From JAKLDO01 sp035354435 (GTDB taxonomy: Bacteria > UBP6 > UBA1177): DNA of 29,845 bases. Shown here piece after piece: positions 1 to 7,259 of this stretch (the first letter of the stretch is position 1; every line of letters begins with the position of its first letter). The position numbers were made by a program, and so were the translations under genes. The notes under the pieces were generated by a model. It did no database searches, was not told the DNA's origin, and worked only from the letters and a program-made list of their open reading frames with translations. The stretch is from the NCBI GenBank assembly GCA_035354435.1, contig DAOQAY010000017.1, positions 1-29,845 on the forward strand, in the 5' to 3' direction.

Positions 1-6
1 ATTTTT

Positions 7-34
7 TTGACACTTAAAATTCAAACTGTAGAAT
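7..34 (+). promoter_or_regulatory. Sigma70-type promoter for the isocitrate dehydrogenase-like gene
   Basis: A consensus TTGACA at 7-12 is followed after 16 bp by TAGAAT at 29-34, five of six matches to TATAAT. Transcription would begin near position 41, leaving a leader of about 60 nt before the ATG at 104. No other candidate lies in the first 90 bases. Confidence 0.65.
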
Positions 35-103
35 CGGTGTCGTCTGAGTTCATTTAATAACAAAAGGAAATCTATAATCTCAACTATCAAAATGGAGAAA
101 GTA

Positions 104-1228
104 ATGGCAAAGTACCGTATCGCATGGTTACCGGGTGACGGCGTTGGAAAGGAAGTTATGGAAGCGGCAAAGATCGTTCTTAACGGTCTTAAACTGAATG
201 CCGAGTATATTCACGGAGATATCGGCTGGGAATTCTGGTGTAAAGAAGGCGACCCGTTGCCGAAAAGAACCACAGACATGATGAAAACCACACAGTGCGC
301 ACTTTTCGGTGCCATCACTTCAAAACCGCAGAGAGAAGCGAAAGAAGAACTTATCGGCGACCTTAAAACCAAGAATCTTACATATTTTTCACCGATCGTA
401 AGACTTCGTCAGGAATTCGACCTTTACTGCAACGAAAGACCCAACATTGCAATTCCTGGAAGCCCTCTCAATCTTAAAGAGAACATCAACATCACAGTTT
501 TCCGTGAAAATACAGAAGGAAGCTATGCCGGCGTTGAATTCGGTCCAGTTACTGATGACCTTAAAAAAGCAATGCTCAAAGATGCTCCGAAAATGAAAAT
601 GTTCATGGATGTTCCGAATGAAGATATCGCTATTTCAACAAGAATTGTAACCAGAAAAGGTGCTGAAAGAATTATCCGTTCAGCTTTTGAACATGCTGAT
701 AAATTTAAGAAAAAAAGCGTTACACTTGTTGAAAAACCGAATGTTCTGAGAAAGACAGGCGGACTCATGACTGAAGTTTTCGAAAAAGTCGCAAAAGAAT
801 ATCCGCATATCGACAGCTGGTTTGATAATGTTGATGCAATTGCAATGTGGCTTGTAAAATCACCTGAAAAATATGAAGTGCTTGTTGCTGAGAACCTTTT
901 CGGCGACATCATCAGCGACCTTGCAGGACAGCTTGTCGGCGGACTGGGATTCGCACACAGTGCCAATATCGGCAAAGATTACGCAGTGTTTGAACCAGTT
1001 CACGGAAGCGCACCGAAATACACAGGTCTTTACAAAGTCAATCCGATGGCAACTATCCTTGCTGCAAAAATGATGTGTACATACCTCGGCGAACACGAAA
1101 TCGCCGCAAAGATCCAGAAAGGAATCGAACTCACAGTAAAAGAAGCAAAAGTAGTTACCTATGATCTCGGCGGAAAAGGAAAAACCCTCGAAGTCGCAGC
1201 AGAAGTTCTCAAAAATGCGTTGAAATAA
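104..1228 (+). CDS. Isocitrate/isopropylmalate dehydrogenase family protein, probably isocitrate dehydrogenase
   Basis: This is a beta-decarboxylating dehydrogenase of 374 residues. Isocitrate oxidation to 2-oxoglutarate in the cytoplasmic citrate cycle is the likeliest role. An in-frame ATG exists at 92, but GGAG at 94-97 sits 6 nt before the ATG at 104, so 104 is preferred. Visible family motifs are the N-terminal LPGDGVG (9-15), SPIVRLRQ (96-103), ERPN (111-114), FRENTEGSYAG (133-143), VEKPNVLR (209-216) with the probable catalytic Lys211, LFGDIISDL (265-273) with metal-binding Asp268 and Asp272, and HGSAPKYTG (300-308). Lys305-Tyr306 and Tyr353 in VTYD match NADP-binding residues of E. 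coli Icd (Lys344, Tyr345, Tyr391), while the Arg395 equivalent is Gly. The SPIV segment is more like homoisocitrate dehydrogenases, so substrate remains open. The gene is monocistronic, with its own promoter and terminator. Confidence 0.9.
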   Translation: MAKYRIAWLPGDGVGKEVMEAAKIVLNGLKLNAEYIHGDIGWEFWCKEGDPLPKRTTDMMKTTQCALFGAITSKPQREAKEELIGDLKTKNLTYFSPIVRLRQEFDLYCNERPNIAIPGSPLNLKENINITVFRENTEGSYAGVEFGPVTDDLKKAMLKDAPKMKMFMDVPNEDIAISTRIVTRKGAERIIRSAFEHADKFKKKSVTLVEKPNVLRKTGGLMTEVFEKVAKEYPHIDSWFDNVDAIAMWLVKSPEKYEVLVAENLFGDIISDLAGQLVGGLGFAHSANIGKDYAVFEPVHGSAPKYTGLYKVNPMATILAAKMMCTYLGEHEIAAKIQKGIELTVKEAKVVTYDLGGKGKTLEVAAEVLKNALK

Positions 1229-1236
1229 TTATTTTC

Positions 1237-1281
1237 CAACCCATTCCCTAAATCTTCACAAAACAACCCATTCCCTAAATC
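1237..1281. repeat. Two 18-bp direct repeats in the intergenic region
   Basis: The 18-mer CAACCCATTCCCTAAATC occurs at 1237-1254 and again at 1264-1281, a period of 27 bp. It lies between the stop of the dehydrogenase gene and its terminator. Two copies only, so this is not a CRISPR array; it looks like a decayed intergenic repeat element. Confidence 0.8.
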
Positions 1282-1313
1282 CCTTTCCCTTTCAAAAAGG
1301 AAAGGGACTTTTT
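1280..1313 (+). terminator. Intrinsic terminator after the dehydrogenase gene
   Basis: A 9-bp stem pairs TCCCTTTCC (1280-1288) with GGAAAGGGA (1299-1307) across a 10-nt loop. It is followed by C and then TTTTT (1309-1313), with more T-rich sequence after. The T-tract orientation fits the plus-strand gene ending at 1228. Confidence 0.75.
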
Positions 1314-1318
1314 ATTTT

Positions 1319-1344
1319 CCTTCTCCTTTTTTAAAGGGAGAAGG
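1319..1344. repeat. Second intergenic stem-loop next to the ispG stop
   Basis: CCTTCTCC (1319-1326) pairs with GGAGAAGG (1337-1344) around an AT loop. Neither strand has a convincing T-tract right after this stem. Read on the minus strand, the segment leading into it (about 1356 down to 1338) is CCCTCATCCTGACCTTCTC, which resembles palindromic intergenic elements I recall from many unrelated bacteria. It may give some 3' protection to the ispG transcript. Confidence 0.5.
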
Positions 1345-1357
1345 TCAGGATGAGGGT

Positions 1358-2428
1358 TTACCACATCTCCGTGATTCTTTTCAGAAGATATTCAAAAGCT
1401 TCGTTCTGATCGTTGAATTTATTGATTACTTCGCCTTTTTCGAAATACAGGGCGCAGTTTTTTCCAAGTGCAATTCCAAGATCGGCATCACCCGCTTCTC
1501 CCGGTCCGTTCACTTCACATCCCATTACTGCGACTTTCAATTCCGGCTTGAGCCACCATTTCTGATCATCAAACCATTTTTCAAGACGGTCGTAATATTC
1601 GATGACCGTGCCATGCGTTCTTCCGCAGGTCGGACAGCTTATTATGTCAGCTCCGTTTTTTAAAATTCCCAGTGATTTCAATATCATGTTTGCTGTTTTT
1701 ATCTCTTCTTCGATGCTTGCGGTCAGGCTTACTCGGAAAGTGTCCGCGAGCCCTTCCGAAAGTAATATCGAAATTCCTGCCGTCCCTTTTATTATCCCTC
1801 TTTTCCCGCCACCAGCTTCAGTAATTCCGACATGAAGAGGTGCGCTTGACTTTTCCCTGATCTTCCGGCATGCGGCAATTGTTTCGGGAACGCTTGAAGA
1901 TTTCGCAGAGATCTTGAAATTGAAAAAGCCAAGCTCTGACTCAAGATAATCAGCCCACGAAAGCGAACTTTCAACAAGACCCTGCCAGTTCACACCATTG
2001 TATTTATTAAGTATTTCCTTCTCCAGACTTCCACCGTTCACGCCAATTCTAACAGCGAGTTCCGGTCTTCTTTTGGCACAGTCGATTATTTCTTTAACTC
2101 TCTCTTTTCCACCGACATTCCCCGGATTAAACCTCACGCCGCTTACACCGGAATCAATCGCCATTATTGCTAAACGATAATCAAAATGAATGTCTGCTAT
2201 TATCTCTCCGCCAAACAGATTGACCAGTTTTTTCAATGACTTGACTTCATTTTCACTTTTTAATGCGGTTCGCACGACACGGCATCCCAGATCAAGAGCA
2301 AACTGCGCCTCATCAATCGCTTTTTCAATATTATTCAAAGGCGTTGTTATCATCGTCTGAATAACCGGCGGATTGCCGCCACCGATCTTTATCTTACCAA
2401 GTGTTATGATGCGAGATTTTAAACTCAT
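1358..2428 (-). CDS. ispG: 4-hydroxy-3-methylbut-2-en-1-yl diphosphate synthase (IspG/GcpE)
   Basis: IspG is the [4Fe-4S] enzyme that reductively converts MEcPP to HMBPP in the MEP pathway of isoprenoid synthesis. The protein has 356 residues, the usual length for the short bacterial form. The N-terminal TIM-barrel part includes GKIKIGGGNPPVIQTM (11-26) and GVRFNPGNVG (97-106). The C-terminal cluster-binding part has CPTCGR (265-270) and MGCEVNGPGEAG (302-313), giving cluster ligands Cys265, Cys268, Cys304 and Glu311, almost the same numbering as E. coli. The open frame extends upstream to 2584, but the ATG at 2428 is chosen because GGAGG (2435-2439) sits 6 nt before it and known IspG proteins begin here. 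The extension would also overlap the divergent map gene. It appears to be transcribed alone. Confidence 0.96.
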   Translation of the reverse strand: MSLKSRIITLGKIKIGGGNPPVIQTMITTPLNNIEKAIDEAQFALDLGCRVVRTALKSENEVKSLKKLVNLFGGEIIADIHFDYRLAIMAIDSGVSGVRFNPGNVGGKERVKEIIDCAKRRPELAVRIGVNGGSLEKEILNKYNGVNWQGLVESSLSWADYLESELGFFNFKISAKSSSVPETIAACRKIREKSSAPLHVGITEAGGGKRGIIKGTAGISILLSEGLADTFRVSLTASIEEEIKTANMILKSLGILKNGADIISCPTCGRTHGTVIEYYDRLEKWFDDQKWWLKPELKVAVMGCEVNGPGEAGDADLGIALGKNCALYFEKGEVINKFNDQNEAFEYLLKRITEMW

Positions 2429-2564
2429 AAAATTCCTCCAGCTAGGAATAAGTTCATCAAATAATACTTTAATCCGCATAAACTGCAACTTGCGATTCCA
2501 TCCGTTATGATTATTATACTGCTGTTGTTCGTTCAGTTTGTATAACGGAATTATGGAGTGAGAA
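2429..2564. promoter_or_regulatory. Divergent ispG/map promoter region
   Basis: These 136 bp must drive ispG leftward and map rightward. On the minus strand TATAAT occurs at 2513-2518. On the plus strand TATGAT (around 2505-2510) and TATACT (around 2515-2520) are possible -10 boxes. None has a good -35 at 16-18 bp, so exact assignments are weak. GGAGG for ispG and GGAG for map (2555-2558) mark the two ends. Confidence 0.35.
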
Positions 2565-3320
2565 ATGTCGGGAATTATAATCAAAACCCCCGAACAGATT
2601 GAGAAAATACATGCGGCTGGAAAGATTCTTGCAGAGCTTTATGCTGATTTAAAAACATATATCAGACCGGGTGTTTCAACTCTTCAGATTGACAGCTATG
2701 CCGATAGATTCATTAAGAAAAGAGGCGGATTCCCCACTTTCAAATCGGTTGCCGGATACAGAAATGCGACTTGCATTGCGATCAATAATGAAGTTGTTCA
2801 TGGAATTCCGCGGAAATCAAAAATAATAAAAAAGGGCGATATAATCAAAGTGGATTGCGGAGTAACTCTGAACGGTTATATCGGTGACAGCACCGAAACA
2901 TATTTAATGTCCGGAGCTGACGATATTGCAAAAAAACTTGTTGATGTGACAAGAAAATGTCTTGAAATAGGGATCAAGGAATGTGTTCCGGGCAAAAGGA
3001 TCGGTGACATCGGTGCGGCAATACAGGAATACGCAGAATCAAACGGTTTTTCGGTCGTAACGGAATATGTGGGACACGGAACGGGAGTCCATCTTCACGA
3101 AGATCCGCCTGTTCCTCATTACGGAACACACGGCGAAGGCGAACTGCTGACTGAAGGAATGGTTCTTGCGATAGAGCCGATGATAAACGAAGGAACCTAT
3201 AAATGCAGAACGCTCAATGACGGATGGACAGTTGTCACTCTTGACGGGAAACTGAGCTGTCAGGTAGAACACACCGTTGCAATAACAGCTAATGGCCCGA
3301 AAATATTGACCTTATTTTAG
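2565..3320 (+). CDS. map: Methionine aminopeptidase, type I
   Basis: Map removes the N-terminal methionine from nascent proteins in the cytoplasm. The 251-residue protein is a type Ia pita-bread enzyme without N-terminal extension. The five metal ligands are all present: Asp97 (VDCGV), Asp108 (YIGDST), His171 (GHGTGVHLHE), Glu204 (IEPMINEG) and Glu235 (VEHTVAI). These are the same residue numbers as in E. coli Map. The conserved His79 and His178 are also in place. The start has GGAG at 2555-2558, 6 nt upstream. It is the first gene of a tight plus-strand operon: the next gene begins 9 bp after its stop, using a GGAGG that overlaps the map stop codon. No truncation or missing residue is seen. 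Confidence 0.97.
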   Translation: MSGIIIKTPEQIEKIHAAGKILAELYADLKTYIRPGVSTLQIDSYADRFIKKRGGFPTFKSVAGYRNATCIAINNEVVHGIPRKSKIIKKGDIIKVDCGVTLNGYIGDSTETYLMSGADDIAKKLVDVTRKCLEIGIKECVPGKRIGDIGAAIQEYAESNGFSVVTEYVGHGTGVHLHEDPPVPHYGTHGEGELLTEGMVLAIEPMINEGTYKCRTLNDGWTVVTLDGKLSCQVEHTVAITANGPKILTLF

Positions 3321-3329
3321 GAGGCAGAA

Positions 3330-3659
3330 ATGCTCAAATATTTTATATTTTTCTTTATTACGCTTTTTCTTCTTGCAAACTTCTGCTGGGAAGGAAAACC
3401 GCTTTGGAAAAAGCTGGTTCCGGTAGTGGAAAATGTTGTTGATGATGTAAAAGATGAAAGCGGAAAGACTCTTGAAAATGCAAAAGAAACACTGAAAAAA
3501 GGGGTCGATGAAACCGGAAAAAGCATAAAGGAAGGTGCTGAAAAGATTAAGGAATCTGTCAAAGATGAACCCAAAGCCGATATTTCCGATGAAGACAAGG
3601 AAAAGCTCAACGACATCATCAAAAAGAATTCAAAAAAAGACAAAAAAGATAAGAAATGA
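3330..3659 (+). CDS. Small membrane-anchored, charged helical protein of unknown function
   Basis: I do not recognise a family. The 109-residue product begins with a strong hydrophobic segment (about 4-17), which is a signal anchor or an uncleaved signal peptide. Residues about 35-85 form a long amphipathic stretch rich in Lys, Glu, Asp and Val. Its loose 11-residue periodicity resembles LEA-like or YtxH-like stress and coiled-coil proteins. The tail (about 97-109) is almost pure Lys, Asp and Ser. Translation is well supported by GGAGG at 3320-3324, 5 nt before the ATG. Its TGA overlaps the ATG of nth as ATGA, so it is translationally coupled between map and nth. A surface or periplasmic spacer role is possible, but nothing in the sequence proves it. 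Confidence 0.75.
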   Translation: MLKYFIFFFITLFLLANFCWEGKPLWKKLVPVVENVVDDVKDESGKTLENAKETLKKGVDETGKSIKEGAEKIKESVKDEPKADISDEDKEKLNDIIKKNSKKDKKDKK

Positions 3660-4306
3660 AACCCATTCCGGTTAAAAAAACATTTCTGCTTCTTTCAAAA
3701 TGGGCTGACACTATCGGACATGTTCCGATAATTGATCTCATGGCGGCAGGCGGCGATTCACCTTGGAAAATACTTGTTTCTACTATGCTTTCAGCCCGTA
3801 CCAAAGACAGTACGACAGCAAAAGCATCAAGAACACTTTTTGCGGTCTCCGATACTCCTCAGAAAACAGCAGAACTATCTGTAAAAGAACTTGAAAAACT
3901 TATCTATCCGGTCGGATTTTATAAAACAAAAGCTGAAAATCTCCACGCTCTGACTGAAATAATTCTAAAAAAATATAAAGGTCAAGTTCCTGAAACTGTT
4001 GAAGAACTCATAACACTTCCGGGTATTGGAATTAAAACGGCATCGCTGGTTTTTATCAAAGCCTTTGACGGATTTGACATCTGCGTTGATACCCATGTTC
4101 ACAGAATTTCAAATATGTGGAATCTGGTAAAAACCGACACACCCGAAAAAACAAGGATCGAACTCAAAAAAGTGATCCCGAAAAAATACTGGAAAGAGAT
4201 AAATCAATATATCGTCACACTCGGACAGACCATCTGCCGGCCTATGAAACGGGAATGTGATAAATGTCCGCTGAATAAAATATGTCCGGCAAGTTCAAAT
4301 CATTGA
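3656..4306 (+). CDS. nth: Endonuclease III (DNA glycosylase/AP lyase)
   Basis: Nth removes oxidised pyrimidines and cleaves the abasic site in base excision repair. The 216-residue protein has the helix-hairpin-helix LPGIGIKTAS (121-130) with catalytic Lys127, and the catalytic Asp145 in CVDTHVHR. The C-terminal [4Fe-4S] cluster loop has the classic C-x6-C-x2-C-x5-C spacing at Cys194, Cys201, Cys204 and Cys210. The segment STMLSARTKD (42-51) stands where E. coli has LLSAQATD; the ARTKD form is more typical of archaeal and thermophile-type Nth. The start ATG overlaps the preceding stop by 4 nt. The gene ends one base before the stop codon of the convergent tamA, so no terminator separates them. 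Confidence 0.95.
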   Translation: MKPIPVKKTFLLLSKWADTIGHVPIIDLMAAGGDSPWKILVSTMLSARTKDSTTAKASRTLFAVSDTPQKTAELSVKELEKLIYPVGFYKTKAENLHALTEIILKKYKGQVPETVEELITLPGIGIKTASLVFIKAFDGFDICVDTHVHRISNMWNLVKTDTPEKTRIELKKVIPKKYWKEINQYIVTLGQTICRPMKRECDKCPLNKICPASSNH

Positions 4307-4307
4307 T

Positions 4308-7259
4308 CTAGAATGTCGCAATAAATATGTGGAAAGCCCAGGCACCGTCTTCCCATTTGTTTTCGTATTTCTGAGGTCTTAAATTAAAACCTACCTGCGC
4401 TGTGACTGCTCCGATCGGTGTGAGATATGTGAATCCGCCGCCTGTTGTATAGCGGAACAGGTCATTTTTGTCAATATTGGTGATCTTTTCCCATAGATTC
4501 CCGAAATCAAGAAAAGTAATCAGATACATACTTTCAAACAGTTTAAAACGAAGCTCGTTTCTTACAAACATATAATATTTTCCCTGACTTGGGCCACCTT
4601 CATTGTCTATCGGAATCATTTCGTTATTGAAAAAGCCCCTTATCGTTGTTGATCCACCGAGCTTGAGAACATCATCTGAAGTGAGATCTCCTTCGTGAAG
4701 AATCAGAAATGCAGTTTCAATAAAAGAATGGAATATTATTGTATCTTTCGGTTCGAGATCCCCGGCAAAATTAAGCCTGTACTGTAACGGAACATAGAAT
4801 GCAAAACTGTTCTCGAACTGAGTGAATTTGCTGCCGGTTCCGTACACTGTCGATTTGTTGGACACTCTGAAAGATGTTTTATATCCCTTTATCGGAAAGA
4901 ACAGCGAATCGCGGAAATCAATATAACCTCTGAATTCAGGAGAAACCTGAAGACTGTTGATATCGGAATACAGCACATCTCCGGGAGTTTCTTCCGTATA
5001 ATCCCGCTCCATCTGATAGGCAAGCTCAAGACCTGTGGAAAGGAAAAAGTTGTTGCTAAACCTTCTGAAAAGACTGAAATAAAGTCCATATTTGTCAATC
5101 ATATAAGGCAAGTAGGCATTGCTTCTAATATTATGGATATTAAACACCTCGATCTGGGCTGAAAGTGGAATAGAAGGAAGATAAAGATCAGGAAAAATAA
5201 ATGCGAGGTTGATCTTTCTTTCTATCTGATCGCCAAGTGAAAAATCACTATCATAGTATTTTTTAAACTTGTCACCCATAAAGATCTCCAGCTTTCTTGA
5301 CAGCTGGAAACTCAGTTTTGTGGAAAATCCTGAACCGAAATAATTTTTCCATTCAACGAGCCCTGTTATTCTCGGGCCTTCATCGGTACTTATCCCGACA
5401 CCGGGAACGAGTTTCCACCTTTCAACTTCACCGACAACAACAGTTATATCTTTTTCACCTGACGGGAATTCAGGATCTATAAATGATATCGAGACCGAAT
5501 CAAAAACTCCGGTCTGAAGAAGATTTCTTCTGCTGTATGCAAATGATTCACCGTTGAGCGTGTCACCTGATTCTATTCTGAGCACATTTTTTACAACACC
5601 GTACTTTGTTATGTGATTTCCTGCGATTACAACTTCAGTCACTTTTACAGGGAACAGATATTCGGCTTTAAAATGAAGATAGACTTTATTCCCTGAAAAT
5701 CTGTTTTCCTGAGTAACCCATGCAAAAAGATAACCTTTCTTTGCAAGATAGCTGATTATCCTTTCTCTATAGATCGAAACAACTCTTTCACTGAACGGAA
5801 TCTCGTTTGTCAGAATGATCTTTCCTTTTATCATTTTATCCAGATTGCCGTCACCCGTCTCAACTGAAACACCGGAAAGCATGAATTTCTCATTTTCCTT
5901 TACGCCGATCTGAAGAAACAGTTTGCCGGAATCATCAATAATATCTGAGTGTAACACTTCGGCATCAATGTAACCTTCATTCTGATAGACCTTCTGAACT
6001 ATTTCGCTTATTTCTACAAGATAATCCTCGGGAATGCCAAGCGGAGATTCAGGAAGCATAACTTTATCCTTGGGACTTTTTTGAATTGTTTTTACTTTAT
6101 TTCCATCGGTATCTTTATATCCGCCGCCGGTATCACCTCTGTTGATCTTTATTTCCGGAAAATCCTCTTCTTCGATCTTCTTTTCAATAAAATCTTTAAG
6201 TCTTGAAACAACCATCGAGCGATTGGAAACTGAAGCACCGGTAAAAATAATATCATTCACAAATCTTCTTTCGTTCTGCTGTATCTCAACCTTTACAGTT
6301 CGCAACTCATTGCTTTTTTGAGCATTTTTTGTAACTGTTGAAACTTTGATAACAGCATCATGATACCCGTATGCCTGAAAAAATCTCAGCAGTCTCTTTT
6401 TCACACCTTCCCGGTCAAAATAGTAATTGGTCACCGCCGTAATGACATTTTTTACAGTATCAACTGAAAAAGAGTCTGTTCCTGAAATATCCAGTATATA
6501 TTGCGGACCCTGATTTATTGTGAATTCAACCCTGCCGCCGGATGATTTGCCGATCTTTGTACTTATATCAAGATATTTTCTGCTCTTGTAATAATCAACG
6601 AGATATTCATTCATATCATCAATATTCTTATCTGTGAAAGGCTTTCCTTTAAAACTGCTGTTCAAATCAAACTCAAGCCTTCTTTTTACCGATTTGAACA
6701 TTCTTCCGGAAATGACAATATTTCTGATCTTTTCCTGCCTGCCTTCTAATATTTTTATCTTTATTTTTACCGAACTGTCACCGGTAATGTCGGTGGCAAC
6801 ATTAACAAGAGTGTTGAAAAAACCTTCCTCGCGATACAGAAAAATTATTTCCTCTCTTATTTTTTCGAGTTTGCTGCTGAAAAGAGGCATGTTCAGACCG
6901 ATATCAGCTGCAAGTTTTATATCATTATTCGATATCCTGAAATTGCCTTCAATGGAAATATTCTGAATAAAAAGCTGAGGAATTCCTTTTATTGTGATCT
7001 CAATATTTTCAGAACTGTCAACCGCCTCAGTTACAACGATCTGCTCAAACAGTTTTGTCGCATAAAGAAGTTTTACAGTTCTCCGGATCTTTTTTATTGA
7101 ATATTCTTCACCTTTTTCGATCTTTATAAAACTGCTGAACCGTCCTTTTTCCAAAGGACTGTCCCATATAACGGTGGAAATCATGTTTTTTGAATAGACC
7201 GGTAATGTTATAAAAAATAAAATGATAAATGAAAGTATTGCGGATCTATTCAAAAACAT
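4308..7259 (-). CDS. tamA: Outer-membrane assembly factor of the BamA/TamA (Omp85) family, probably TamA
   Basis: Omp85 proteins insert proteins into, or connect them to, the outer membrane. This 983-residue protein has a signal peptide (1-23, ending LPVYS). It then carries about seven POTRA-like units at roughly 27-95, 96-171, 175-250, 252-328, 331-455, 457-533 and 537-612, judged from recurring beta-edge segments such as NISIEGN, NIVISG, DIIFTG and EVVIAGN. The fifth unit holds a Gly/Lys-rich insert (about 373-402). The C-terminal barrel (about 615-983) has the lid-loop signature IRGF at 873-876 and ends in Phe. E. coli TamA has three POTRAs in 577 residues, so this is much larger. The call of TamA over BamA rests on the adjacent tamB: this ATG lies inside the last codons of tamB (14-nt overlap), so the two are cotranscribed. 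Confidence 0.85.
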   Translation of the reverse strand: MFLNRSAILSFIILFFITLPVYSKNMISTVIWDSPLEKGRFSSFIKIEKGEEYSIKKIRRTVKLLYATKLFEQIVVTEAVDSSENIEITIKGIPQLFIQNISIEGNFRISNNDIKLAADIGLNMPLFSSKLEKIREEIIFLYREEGFFNTLVNVATDITGDSSVKIKIKILEGRQEKIRNIVISGRMFKSVKRRLEFDLNSSFKGKPFTDKNIDDMNEYLVDYYKSRKYLDISTKIGKSSGGRVEFTINQGPQYILDISGTDSFSVDTVKNVITAVTNYYFDREGVKKRLLRFFQAYGYHDAVIKVSTVTKNAQKSNELRTVKVEIQQNERRFVNDIIFTGASVSNRSMVVSRLKDFIEKKIEEEDFPEIKINRGDTGGGYKDTDGNKVKTIQKSPKDKVMLPESPLGIPEDYLVEISEIVQKVYQNEGYIDAEVLHSDIIDDSGKLFLQIGVKENEKFMLSGVSVETGDGNLDKMIKGKIILTNEIPFSERVVSIYRERIISYLAKKGYLFAWVTQENRFSGNKVYLHFKAEYLFPVKVTEVVIAGNHITKYGVVKNVLRIESGDTLNGESFAYSRRNLLQTGVFDSVSISFIDPEFPSGEKDITVVVGEVERWKLVPGVGISTDEGPRITGLVEWKNYFGSGFSTKLSFQLSRKLEIFMGDKFKKYYDSDFSLGDQIERKINLAFIFPDLYLPSIPLSAQIEVFNIHNIRSNAYLPYMIDKYGLYFSLFRRFSNNFFLSTGLELAYQMERDYTEETPGDVLYSDINSLQVSPEFRGYIDFRDSLFFPIKGYKTSFRVSNKSTVYGTGSKFTQFENSFAFYVPLQYRLNFAGDLEPKDTIIFHSFIETAFLILHEGDLTSDDVLKLGGSTTIRGFFNNEMIPIDNEGGPSQGKYYMFVRNELRFKLFESMYLITFLDFGNLWEKITNIDKNDLFRYTTGGGFTYLTPIGAVTAQVGFNLRPQKYENKWEDGAWAFHIFIATF

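Noticed and set aside
1237..1281. CRISPR-like repeat
   Set aside because: Only two copies with a 9-bp gap and no cas genes nearby.
2429..2584. Long N-terminal extension of IspG starting at 2584
   Set aside because: It overlaps the divergent map gene, has no ribosome site and adds residues not found in IspG; GGAGG at 2435-2439 marks the ATG at 2428.
3317..3643. Ser/Phe-rich minus-strand frame opposite the small helical protein
   Set aside because: It is the complement of the Lys/Glu/Asp-rich plus-strand gene, which has GGAGG and an ATGA coupling to nth.
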